Source of the DNA: Amoebophrya sp. A120
Lineage: Eukaryota > Sar > Dinophyceae > Syndiniales > Amoebophryaceae
Direction of reading: 5' to 3'
DNA: 64,000 nucleotides
Assembly (NCBI GenBank): GCA_905178155.1
Contig: CAJINV010000015.1
Coordinates: 1,299,495 to 1,363,494, forward strand
The position numbers and the translations under genes are program-made. Within the stretch, counting starts at the first letter, position 1, and each line of letters begins with the position of its first letter. Positions 11,199-21,300 of this stretch are shown here, in pieces. The notes under the pieces were generated by a model. That model was not told the origin of the DNA. It saw only the letters and a program-made list of their open reading frames with translations, and made no database searches.

Positions 11199-13304
11199 CT
11201 ACCTACTACGTACTAGGATCCCACGACGATAAAATTGACTACGCACAGAAAACACATAATATTGACTTTCTTGCCAATAGGCGAGGCGCGTTAGTAAACC
11301 CTTACCGGCACTGCCGCCGTGCAAATAATCGCCAACGTTTTCAACACCACCGGTTTCTTTCCGCTCCGCACCGGCAACAGCAGCCCCTTCCTCTCCGTCC
11401 CCGTGGAAGTTCCCGCCGTCCGGTTTGTCATGCGTGTTCGTCGCACTGCGATGTTCATCCTTCCTCGCTGCCGCAAATTCGTGTTCCTCTTCGTCCTGTG
11501 CAGTCTTCCTGCAGCCCTTCTGTGCGCTGCCCTCGCAGGGCTTTTCCTTCTTTTGCAAAGCAGAAAAAACAGGCTGCTCCTTCTCCGCGCCCTCCTTCTG
11601 CTCCGCACCTGAAATAGAGAAATTTTGTTTGAAAGAACCATCAAGAGCTGCCGGAAATTTGCCACGTAAATCAAGCAAGCAATGCTGACGCACGACAACG
11701 ACTCGAAGATTCAAAATTCTGCCCTGATGCACATTAGACCAGGGTTGTCAATGCTTGCGCATGTCGACCTGTAGAACCACTCCAGCGCCACGCGTCATCA
11801 TATTCGATATCGATTCATCTTGGCGATTGAAAATTCATTGACAACAAGAAAATATCGTCGGTACCAGAGACCGTGCCAGCTGCGTCTTGCTTTTCCTTCG
11901 TGCCGGTGTTCTCCGTCAGAGAGTCTTTTTTCGGTTTGTCATAGGTCTTTCCCATGTCAGCGGGTTTCTCCCTCCCCGTTTCTTCACCCGCCGGCTTCTC
12001 TTCCGGCTTCGTCACCGGTTGCTCCCCGACCGGCTGTTGTTCCTTCTCCTGCAAGACAGACGAATCAGGCTGGTGCTCGCCCTGCTTCTCCTGTGCCGCC
12101 CCAGCAGAAGAGTCTCCCTTGTTCCCCTTTTCCAGCGCGGAAGATTTGTGCTGGTGTTCATCCACCGATCCTTCCGTTGCGCCACGACTGTTCGTCTCCG
12201 CTGGGGGCTGAACTTGGTCCAAAATGCTCCCGCGAGACAACTCTTTAATTATGGAAGCGTCAGGGGGGGAGGTTCTCAAAGTGGATGTAGGAAAGATCTG
12301 TTGTAGAACTGTTAATTACAACTGTCTGCAACACAAAACCGAACTGTTCGTCATCTTGCAGCCTAGTTCTTCTAGGGGTTCTGTTTAGTTAAGCTCTTCG
12401 AGAAAGCTTGGGAATTCCGAGCAAGTTTCGAGAGAGAAGCGGAACTAGCACGCCTTGGCCAGTCCAAGCCTGATATTGCCAATTAGCGAAGGCCTAGCAA
12501 ACCGTCTTTGTGTGCTTTCTCTGTAGTCTAGCAATATCCAGCTGCATCAAGCATCCAAATTGACTTGCCACACAGAACTAGACTCGAAAACCTCCAATTT
12601 GAAAATTTCCACCCGGCTCCCTGCTCCATATCATCAGTGGGCATCTGTTTCTTGCGTTTGCTTCCTCGCAGCCGCGGCCGATAATCCTCCTTGAACTCGT
12701 AGGTTGGCGAAGGCGATTCGCGTGCCGGCTCGTGGGAACTGTCGTGGCCTTCCGGGAGATTCCGGCCGAAGGACAAAGGTATGCTGATGCGCAATCGGTT
12801 CCCCCTACGTCTCTCTCTCTTCAATTGTCCTAAGCAAAGAAAAGTTATATACATCTGCAACTACTCTATGCAGCTGTATTGACGGTCCGCTTAGACGAGC
12901 GACGCCCTGTGGAGGCAGCAAGAAAAACTAAAGCAGCAGAAACCAACGTCTTGTTTTGGAAACAGAAACATGCAAAAAAAAACATCTACGTTTCTGTTGA
13001 AGTGAGAAGATGAAGGGGGACCGAAAAAATCGTCCCACGTGATAACAGCCGTGGTCTTGACGGCAGAGTATAACTGCTGCAGCATGCTGATAGCGGTGCC
13101 GTTCCCAAAAAAGAAATTGTCACCGACGGCATGATGATCACGACCACCGAGCGGAGTGTCTAGTACCGACGCAGGCTCATTTCCCTCTGCAGCAGCGGCG
13201 AAAGTCGGTAACACCAACAACCTCCCGGAAGTTGTGGAATGCAGAAGCAACTGCGCTGGCAGCTGCAGCACCAGCTGTATCGGTTTGTTCGGGCGCGTTT
13301 TCAT
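11199..13304 (-). CDS. Probable multi-exon gene for a low-complexity protein with hydrophobic N-terminus
   Basis: An ATG at 13304 starts a basic then hydrophobic segment (MKTRPNKPIQLVLQLPAQLL) that could be a signal or targeting peptide. It is followed by SVLDTPLGGRDHHAVGDNFF. Further minus-strand frames follow: about 12790-12600 (RNLPEGHDSSHEPARESPSP), 12279-11815 (Lys/Glu/Pro/Gln-rich, repeated EKQ/EKPAGEE) and 11617-11280 (Lys/Glu/Gly-rich). They have a similar hydrophilic bias and no stops inside. I could not fix the splice sites, so it is uncertain whether they form one gene. No known domain is recognised. Confidence 0.35.
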
Positions 13305-13466
13305 GGTCGTGCTGTTCGTTTAGGTCGTACTAGAAGGTGAAAAGTAGCTCCAACTGTGGACTGAAGATTTTTGCTTGCTCTGAACCTGCTTTGTGTTGGT
13401 CGTGTTTAAGTTTAAAGCTCGCTTGGTTGAAATGAATAAATGCTTCTTCCGCTTCAAAATTTAATA

Positions 13467-13720
13467 GGTCTGTAAAAGCTTACTTCGATTTTTTTTGTTT
13501 TTTGTTTTTTGGTAGTTGTTTGCTTTGGCGTCTTTTTTTTGTTTTTTTGTGGCTTTTTTCTTTTTTGTTAATGCACACAGCAGATTAGGTCTGTAAAAAC
13601 TTACTTCGATTTTTTTTTGTTTTTTTGTTTTTTGGTAGTTGCTTGCTTTGGCGCCTCTTTTTTTATTTTTTTGTGATTTTTTTCTTTTAATGTACACAGT
13701 AGAAAGCTCTGGAAAATCGT
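13467..13720. repeat. Imperfect tandem duplication with T-rich tracts
   Basis: Two copies of a roughly 120 bp unit start at about 13467 and 13588. Each begins AGGTCTGTAAAA-CTTACTTCGA, followed by (T)nG runs and GGTAGTTG-TTGCTTTGGCG. The Lys-rich open frames on the minus strand here come from the T tracts and are not considered genes. Confidence 0.75.
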
Positions 13721-14205
13721 TTGGTAAAAGATTTCTTCGGTAAGTTTTGGAGAGAGATTTTTTTGTTGATTCGAAAATTACCTGAGCGGGGGGCTGCTCT
13801 TTCTTTTTTATGGGGAAAGTAAGTGAAGAGATTACAAATGGAAATGCTGCGTAAATATGTCAAAACTGTGCAAAAGTAAAAGAAAACAAATTGATAAACT
13901 TAAATACGAAAGAGAATGAACTTGAACTAAATTAAAAAGTATTCGTTGTGTATAGCGTTCACTTGCGCTCGAGGGGACGAGCAGACAAATTCTGGGTGTA
14001 TAGCAAGTAGTCCTTCTCCTTTACTGCAAGAATACTATACTTAATTTTGTTTGAAAAAACGGGTTTAGATTTGTTTGTCAACTGGACTTTGTTCTTCTTG
14101 ATTTTTTGTTGAAAACAGTTTAAAACGCGAAATTCTTGATGAACCACTTTGTCTCAGGGAAAGGGGTGAAGTTTTCCTGTTGCAGGATAATTAGTTGGTA
14201 GAGTT
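13721..14205. other. AT-rich region without supported gene
   Basis: The composition is strongly A+T rich with short frames only. Nothing recognisable was seen. Confidence 0.5.
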
Positions 14206-14393
14206 TTAAATAAACCGCCACGCATGTTGGTCAACACAAGCTGAAAACCAAAGGCTGTAATTACGCTTGGACATCAACAAAACCGAAAACATGACTACCT
14301 GCACCGAGAAACTACCAAAAGCACCTGTGGCAAGAAGGCAAGAGCGAGCCTCTGTGCCTGTCCTTCTTTGCACGAACCGAAAAGAACGAGGAA

Positions 14394-14876
14394 CTAGTAC
14401 TGACTTACTCCGAGAATAAAGTACGACAAACTCCAACCGACGACGAAGTAGGGCACGTTCTCCAGTGGTGCAGCTGTACGTTGTAGTTTTTGCACGAACT
14501 TCCTGGTCATGGTGAAACGAACGAAGTTTTCTTCCGCGGAACGTAACCGACGAGAAAAGTACATGGCAGAAGAAGCAGAACTACCGATGGGCGTGTTTTT
14601 GAAGGGAAAAGCACGACTACCGAAAACTAGTCCACCGTCGAGCAAGGACCAGTTACGACTAGAACCGAAAGATAGATTGTAGGAAGAGGCCAAATTTTCT
14701 TCTTCACAAGCTGAACTCACTGTCCATGGACGGCGGACGATTGAAAATAAGGTGTTCTGGTGTTTTTCTGTTTTCGACAAGACCGGGTCAGCAATAGCCA
14801 AGTTCAGTTCGTCAAAAAGCGAAAGACCGTTATCAGTGGCTGTTGCGAGCTGCGAGGTAGCATACCACTGGCCCAC
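14394..14876 (-). CDS. Hypothetical exon with C-terminal hydrophobic segment
   Basis: The frame reads LFDELNLAIADPVLSKTEKH ... AMYFSRRLRSAEENFVRF and ends with a hydrophobic, possibly membrane-spanning PYFVVGWSLSYFILGVSQY before the stop. No ATG begins it, so it would be an internal or terminal exon. No family is recognised. A second open frame just downstream (14206-14436) is also hydrophobic and may be fortuitous. Confidence 0.35.
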   Translation of the reverse strand: MGQWYATSQLATATDNGLSLFDELNLAIADPVLSKTEKHQNTLFSIVRRPWTVSSACEEENLASSYNLSFGSSRNWSLLDGGLVFGSRAFPFKNTPIGSSASSAMYFSRRLRSAEENFVRFTMTRKFVQKLQRTAAPLENVPYFVVGWSLSYFILGVSQY

Positions 14877-15112
14877 AGTGCTGTGACATCAATTTATCAA
14901 TTTCCACGACCTTCTTTTACACAAAAAAAAACAAGAAAAATTTCAAATCGAATCGAAATCGAGAGATGTTGTCAAAGACCACAATAGAAGCGTCAAGCAA
15001 GGTTGAGTGAGGTGAAATAGAAAGTTACTTACACCTCGTTGCGCAATGAAATGATAGAAGTTCTGCACGGTTTATAATTTCCTAACGGTTCTAGTCGAAG
15101 ATATTTAAGTTT

Positions 15113-15350
15113 TCACACGCGGCATTGCTGTCTAGCATAGCCCTGCACCTCCAGCAGATCCAGTGTCAACAAAGACGGTTGAAGTTGAAGAATATCTTTA
15201 TCAAGCATGTATCTATTCGCTTCAAAAAATATCACTTTTGCACCAACCGATGAAATTTTTAGTACACCCTTCGCCCTCGCCGAGGACATCCTCGCTTTCC
15301 CAAGCGATAAACCCGTGCTGGGAGAAGATGAGCAGAAGACTAAACCACGA
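15113..15350 (-). CDS. Possible terminal exon, unknown product
   Basis: The minus-strand frame ends at 15113 with KVIFFEANRYMLDKDILQLQ and LLEVQGYARQQCRV, which look protein-like. It overlaps the stop of the gene above in another frame, so it may be an alternative 3' exon of that gene or chance. Low confidence. Confidence 0.3.
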
Positions 15351-17540
15351 TCACGCGAAAAACAGATCGTCTTGGTCCAGCTTCTCACCGGGGAACCGCG
15401 TGATCTCCGTCGTCTCGCTGGAAAACCCCTTTACCTTCTTCGCAACCGCCTGCATGGCCAGTATCAAATGCAAAAATGTCTGGGTCTGGAAAAGTGGTGC
15501 AGATTTGTCATGCATATTTTCCATGCCCCATGAGATCTGGAATGCAGGACCTAGCATCACAGATTTTTGGAAGGCTTCCTGATGCCTGTTCCGCATGACA
15601 AACGCCCTCTCCGCGTAGCACATTCTGGGCTCCTCTTTCTGGTCACGCAATACTGATTTTTTTAGAATCCAAAGACAGCATGACAAGTTTGGATCCTTCC
15701 AGACCCAGACATATTTGCAATGCATAGCCAGCAGGTCTTTGCCACGGATGAGCACGACGATGGAGGCCCCGTCTATAACCCGCTCAGGTGTTACAATCTT
15801 AAACGTTACAATAGAATATGAAAATCTGTGACGCAGGACTGCATGCTCTAGCCAACTTTCATAGGATTGCGCGTGACAAGTTCCGGAGCCCCAAACCCCA
15901 CTACAATCTGGCGAAATTTGTATTGCAAAAGGTGGAACGCTGTGCGAGTCTGTCATGCTCATCATGCAACACAAATTCCAGATTCTATTGTAACGTTTGA
16001 AATTGTAACGCTTGAGCAAGTCATACCGTCCTCGGAAATTTTCGCGAAAAGTTCCACCTTGCTCGAGTCGGCCGCTTCGTCAAGAACGGAAATAAAGTTC
16101 TGCAACGCGACGCTGCCGTGATCGTCGACGGACCGCGAGTTTGACTTGCAGCATCAAAATGAAACATCCCCCCTCCCCATATCGGAACAAAGTCTGTGAC
16201 GCTGGATTTGCGTACACCAATCAGATTGGTCTTGCTGGAGCGGACTGCAGGCCAACAGCAAGCCTGAGTAAAGAGGTTGCGGCCTAGGCGCTGAGCATGA
16301 GAAACGTCTGCGCTGAAGGTGCCGAACAGCATCACTACAAACCGCCGCCATAATGCGGCGGCTGTCTGTGGAGTCGCCTTCTTGCAAGACAGAGATGATT
16401 TGCGGTCGCAAATCAGCATTGCAAATTTTCTGCGACGTCCCTTTTCGATATGGGCAGGGGGGATTTTTCCCCACGATATCCAATTCGTCAAGTTTCCAGA
16501 AATCGTGGCAAACATGCGCAACGGGAAATTTGTGTTGGTCTTTTCCAGTCTCAAATGTAAAAACGTCTGGGTCTGGAAGAGTTTGTCATGCTTGTCTGGC
16601 ATGACTCTCAAATATGTCATGCACGTTACCCAAGAGCGCCATTTTTGTGTCACGCGGAAACGCAGTTTGTCATGCAGAATAGGCAACACCTAGAAGCTCA
16701 GAAACTTGTCATGCTGAGCCAGCACTTGTGTCCTCCTTACGATACGCCACCCAGCATCACAAGTTTCCAGACCCAGACGTTTTCGCATTTGATATCCAGC
16801 AGGATCTCGTTTTTGGTGTCTTGGTCGCTCTCGAGCTGGAGCAGCAACACGGCACACTGCTTCACGAATTCCGGGTATCGACGGGGGCAAAAGAAACAGC
16901 TTCTTGAGCTTCATGGTGAATGTTTTGCATGACAACGTTTCGCCCTGGCTTCTTGTTCTTCGCGCAAACGAAATAGGACACTTTTAGCATGAGAAACGGT
17001 TCTGTTTATGCGGGTTTTGCAAGACAGGCTCACGAACATGAACGAAGCTGTTTTCTTCCCCTCGATATCGCGGAGGAAGTGCAGTAGACGCCGGACTCCG
17101 TGCGGGATTTACCTGCATGTTGTTTTTCTTCTACGTCGGAACAACTTTGTCATGCTGTACTACATGCGTAGACACGACACATCGACATATGACAACGCGC
17201 ATGATGACAAGCCAACTCTATACCCTTTCGCAAGCTGACGTAACTCTTCCGCGCGTTCTCTTTGGGGTCCCCGTGACCACACAGCTTCGCCAATATGCAT
17301 TGCAAAAGTATCGCATATTCGTGGAAATTGCAAAAAGTATGCAAATGTTTTCATGACTTGCAAAAGCCCCCCCCTTTTCGCCGGAAAATTTCTCCGGACG
17401 CCTTCGAGAAACAGAATTCGCGCCAAGTCGATCAGTTTGGCGCGCTAGCGTAAGTTAGTAGCTCTTTGTTTTGAAGCTTCGCAAACCTCTGCAGCAGCAC
17501 GAAGATCGACGGCACAAAACAAATCCCCCTAGGGGGGCAA
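15351..17540 (-). CDS. Intron-rich gene, helical protein of unknown function (possibly continuous with the gene upstream)
   Basis: Short exons read, in order, FVLLQRFAKLQNKELLTYA (about 17500), KLIDLAKLCGHGDPKENARK (17426/17288), LLHFLRDIEGKKTASFMF (about 17090), PRRYPEFVKQCAVLLLQL (16900-16795), EKTNTNFPLRMFATISGNL (16543-16479), SVDDHGSVALQNFISVLDEA (16146-16018), WVIDGASIVVLIRGKDLL (15781-15727) and AMQAVAKKVKGFSSETTEI (15456-15354), then a stop at 15353-15351. The joins across elements 16549-16794, 16152-16478, 15782-16017 and 15462-15726 all keep frame. The pattern of amphipathic helices suggests a repeat scaffold, but I do not recognise a family. It could be the 3' half of the 18313-28544 gene, with the palindromic block at 17.5-18.3 kb as an intron. 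Confidence 0.5.
15462..15726. mobile_element. Introner, family A
   Basis: Left end is TATCAAATGCAAAAATGTCT; the right end mirrors it as ATATTTGCAATGCATA. The duplication GCCAG is perfect on both sides (15457-15461, 15727-15731). Splicing gives KDLLA-MQAVAKK in frame. Confidence 0.9.
15782..16017. mobile_element. Introner, family E
   Basis: Inverted ends are GCTCAGGTGTTACAATCT and GCTCAAGCGTTACAATTT, each followed by AAACGTTACAATAGAAT. The frame is restored (EDGMT-WVIDGAS) only if the cut is exactly at the inverted-repeat ends, with no 5 bp duplication. At most a GC dinucleotide could be shared. Confidence 0.8.
16152..16478. mobile_element. Introner, family C
   Basis: The TIR contains the near-palindromic core GAAAAATCCCCCCTCCCCAT (one arm GAAACATCCC). 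Flanks TGCAG and TCCAA are diverged duplications. Removal gives ISGNLTNW-KSNSRSVDDHG in frame. Confidence 0.8.
16549..16794. mobile_element. Introner, family A
   Basis: Family A TIR (TCAAATGTAAAAACGTCT... and its mirror ending GCATTTGATA). The TSD TCCAG is perfect. Splicing gives KNEILL-EKTNTNF. Interior motifs include TTTGTCATGC and CTTGTCATGC. Confidence 0.9.
17294..17421. mobile_element. Degenerate family D introner (one TIR recognisable)
   Basis: One end is TATGCATTGCAAAAGTATCG as in family D, but the other end is not a mirror. GCCAA occurs at 17289-17293 and 17422-17426. Removing the segment plus one copy gives KLIDLAKLCGHGD. Probably an old, eroded copy. Confidence 0.45.
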
Positions 17541-17779
17541 TCAAAGCCGGCTGACTTTGCGAGCGCGCTGACAACAAAAGCGAAAGCGCGCTGGCTTTGC
17601 ACTTCGGGCTCGCCCAGAGGTCCCCTCAGGAAGGGAGTAAAAAGTCCGCTCCTTTTCGCTCCGTTTTACGAATAGGCTGGAGAAGTGGGGGAGTGAAATT
17701 CCATGAACTTTTCGCACGCAGCGAGCTTTCGCGCTGCCTCCTGAAGACATTCAAAAAACCAAGTGAAAGCTCACTGGCT

Positions 17780-18375
17780 TTTTCACTCGGAGTGAGAAGT
17801 CGCCTACACATCCCGAAAGGCTTAGAGAAAAGAAGTGAGAAATCAGTGATTTCTCACTCTCGCGAAATCTTGACGGCTGGAAACCTTTTTGGAGTCCGAC
17901 TCCAGAGTGAGAATTTTTCAAAAGTGAGAAATCAGTGATTTCTCACTACTTTTCTCGAAGGTACCCGGGCCCCGAAGAAATTTGGCGCTCGGGTACCTTC
18001 GAGAAAAGTAGTGAGAAATCACTGATTTCTCACTTTTGAAAAATTCTCACTCTGGGAAGAGTCAACGCGACTCCGACCAGAGTGAGAGTCTTGCAAAGTG
18101 AGAAGTCACATTTTTCCCACTCCGTTTCTCGGATTGTTCGAGAAGCCGAGTGAGAAATCAGTGATTTCTCACTTTTCCCAAATGAAAACTTTTCAGAAGT
18201 CAGCGGAGCGACTTCTCGCTTTTCAACATGAAAACTTTTCAGAAGTGACAAATCACTGATTTCTCACTTTTCCAGAAAGAAAATGCTTCAGAAACGAGAA
18301 GTCGCTGACTTTTCACTCCTTTTCTAGAAGACCAGTGGAAACACAGTGAGAAGTCCGTAGCTTCTCACTTTTCAA
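17780..18375. repeat. Cluster of AGTGAGAAATCA/TGATTTCTCACT palindromic repeats
   Basis: The 25 bp palindrome built from AGTGAGAAATCA, a central base, and TGATTTCTCACT occurs at 17834-17858, 17923-17947, 18016 onward and about 18150, with variants (AGTGAGAAGTC, AGTGACAAATCACTG) up to 18370. AAAACTTTTCAGAAGT blocks lie between. No gene frame survives through it. Confidence 0.85.
17902..18055. repeat. Large near-perfect inverted repeat, 66 bp arms, 22 bp loop
   Basis: The arm 17902-17967 is the reverse complement of 17990-18055 without mismatch. It starts CCAGAGTGAGAATTTTTC and ends TCTCGAAGGTACCCG. The loop 17968-17989 contains GGCCCCGAAGAAATTTGGCG. Each arm includes a smaller 25 bp palindrome, so nested cruciform or hairpin RNA is possible. 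Confidence 0.9.
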
Positions 18376-21300
18376 CGATGAAAATTTGTCGGAAGTCAGA
18401 AAGCACGGGCCTCGCGCCCTGTTGTTGGACGGAATGTTGGCGGGTTGTTTCTCAAAAAGAAACTGCCCCAGACGGAAGGCGGGCCCCTTGTGGCCCACGC
18501 GTCCACGCGCGGCCCGTTTGCGAAATTCTCGCACTGCCACCCCTCGAAAGCCTTCAGGGAGGTTTTCCGGTTATCAATTCTATCAGAGGGTTGCAAGTCA
18601 TGAATGTTTTCAGAAGGAGAAATGAATTTTTTCGCTTTGCTGGTTCAGATTGTGAAGGAGAAGATTTGTAATGCATGTCTGCAATTACTACGCAACCCGA
18701 TCCTTTTGCGATGCATAGCCAGTTTCTTGCAGCAGTTCTCCCCTCGGTAGAGCTGCAAGAGCCAGAAGGCCTTGACGTCTTTATCGAACCACTCCCCCCG
18801 GTCTCAAATGTAAAAATGTCTGGGTCTGGAAGAATGCAACTTGTCATGCTAAATCTGAAGCATGCAAAAATCTGTGTTGCGTCATTACCAAAAGTCGTCC
18901 GGTTTTGACCTAGTCGGGAGGGAGTTTCTCATGCAGGATAGGCATGAGAGAGATCGCAAAGAATCTGTCATGCTAGGTCCTGCATTCCAGACCTCATGGG
19001 TCATGGAAAAGCTGCATGACAAGTCGCGCACTCTACTTCCAGACCCAGATATTTTTGCATTTGATACCCGGTCGGACTCCTTGAAGTACCCATCCTGTTT
19101 GCTATGGATTGCAAATATGTCTGGGTCTGGAAGATTCTGGGACTTGTGATGCACGTTTTGCATGAGCCATGATATCTGTGATGCATGCCGTAGCATCACA
19201 CATGTTTTAAGGGCGTCTTGAACTTGATGCCTATTCCGCATGACAAATGCCCTCCCCGCGTAGCAGAGATCGCATTCCCTTTTCTGCTCATGCAGTACAA
19301 ATTTTTTGGAATCCAAATGCAGCATCACAAGTAGTTGCATTCTTCCAGACCCAGACATTTTTGCATTTGATACTTGCAGTCCTGCTCCCAGATCATTTTT
19401 TTCAATTCGTGCGGCACTTTGTTCAAAAACTTCACCAAATTCTTCACGCTGAACCCGTTCTGCTTCAAAATCCGCAGGCTCCGCGACAAAAACCGCTCTT
19501 CGATGAGGACGAAGGCGATGTTTTTCCCGAACTTTTCCGTAATGGACACGTGGTCTTGGTCGCCGAAATTCACTCCGTCGTCCGCCTCTTCGCCGACCAA
19601 CTGGAGTAGTTTTATATTTATCAAATGCAAAAGTGTCTGGGCCTGGAAACTTGTAATGCTGCGTTGGGAATAGTGAATGCTCTGTAATGCACAGCCAAGC
19701 ATGAGAAATATCTGCGCTTCTTTGTTTTGCGTTTCTCACATGACAAGCTGCGTTTTTGTATGACAGGCAGAAGGATCTCTTCTTGGACACGCATCACAAA
19801 CTTTTTGGTCATGCCAGACAAGAAGCATGACAAGTCTCGCAATCTTCCATACCCAGACATTTTTGCATTTGATAATCTTCTTCGCGCCGCCGCCAAACGA
19901 CCCGAGTCCCAAGGAAGTGGCGAAAGCGGTTGGACCCTTCACCTGGAGCGCCGAGGAAAGGACCGATTTGGACTTGGGGGAGTGCGTGAAGTAAGTGGCC
20001 GCCACTTCATCGTTGTCGGAGGACGAATTGAAGAGCGAATCCGGGTCCACCGCAACTACGGAGTTGGTAAAGGTCGTCCGGTATCCACTGCAAGTATGTC
20101 TGGGTCCTCTGAAACAAGGTTGCATAATCTCTACTCACGAAGGTTTCGCATGACACAAAAGGTCCACTGGAATGCGAGCTGTGGCGTCACAAGTGTTGAC
20201 TTCAAGGCCTCCAAATGCGTATTCTGCATGGGAAGTACCATCCCCGGGAGTGAACGTGTTTTGCTGCTTGCGCAATACAGGTTTTTGTATCGCCCAGACC
20301 TAGCATTAGCATGACAAACTCAGATCCTTCCAGATCCAGACATATCTGTAATGCGTATCCGCGTTGATGATTTCATCTGTCCACTCATCAACCCACTCAT
20401 TGCGTTCATGCCGCCGCCACCCGAGCTTCCCTCCTCCCACAACTGCATCTTCTTCGCCTCAAACCTGGATTTGGTCAGCCGGTACCTCTCGTTTGATCGG
20501 ACGTCCGTCAGCGGGAACGAAGGCAAGACGGAACTCGCACCGAAAAAGGATTTCAAACCAAAGAAAACGTTGAAGTAGTAGAAGGACTCGCGGTATGGTG
20601 TGCAAAAGTGTAGCGCTCATTTTTTTGCTTTATTTCCTTTGGTAGAAGTAGCAAACTGCATGACCACACAACCTTTATTCGCGTAGGCGCGTCGTGTGTT
20701 TCAGCATCACAAGTTGCATGCCAGCACACGACCTTCGTAACTTGAAAGAACGCAGATATTTTTGTTCCGAAGTTAACTAAAACATAGATACACAACAACT
20801 TTTGCACTCCGTACACTTGGCAGTTTTGTGAACTTCCACCGGCCCTGCTGTCCAGCATAGACCGCCTTAGATTTTCGGAAAATGAAGTTCTCGATTTTCT
20901 CGAAGCATTTCTCCCCACGATACACCGCAAACAGCACCACAGACTGCTTGGCGGCCTCGGAGAGCAAGGGAGAGCGGAGGAAGTACTCGGTTGTCGTAGT
21001 TAACTCCGGGTCAATCTGCTTCAAGTCCACGATGCGGAGGGAGATCAAGTCGAGGCCGCCACCGTACACACTGCTCGCGCCCGCGGTACTCTGCTCCTCC
21101 AGTTCCTCAATCGAGAGTATGAGACTGCACAACTGTTTCTGTCCCTCGTTTCAAGTGCATGAGCAGTGACAAAAGCCATGCCACAACATATGTGGCTTCC
21201 GCATGACAAGTCCACTGACGGAATCATTGTATTGCTTACTGGTAGTTCTTGGTAGGGTTCCGAAATTTTTCATGCGAAGAGTTTTGTTGCGCTGCCAGGC

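Noticed and set aside
13461-13697. Lys-rich small protein on the minus strand
   Set aside because: Produced by T-rich tracts in a tandem duplication; no initiation context or homology signal.
15351-16019. Long frames that read through introners (recurring QMQKCLGLE or NAKMSGSGR peptides)
   Set aside because: These peptides are translations of the family A inverted repeats and recur at every copy. The real frame changes at the element edges.
17780-18375. CRISPR-like array
   Set aside because: Repeats are palindromic and irregularly spaced, without uniform spacers, in a eukaryotic genome.
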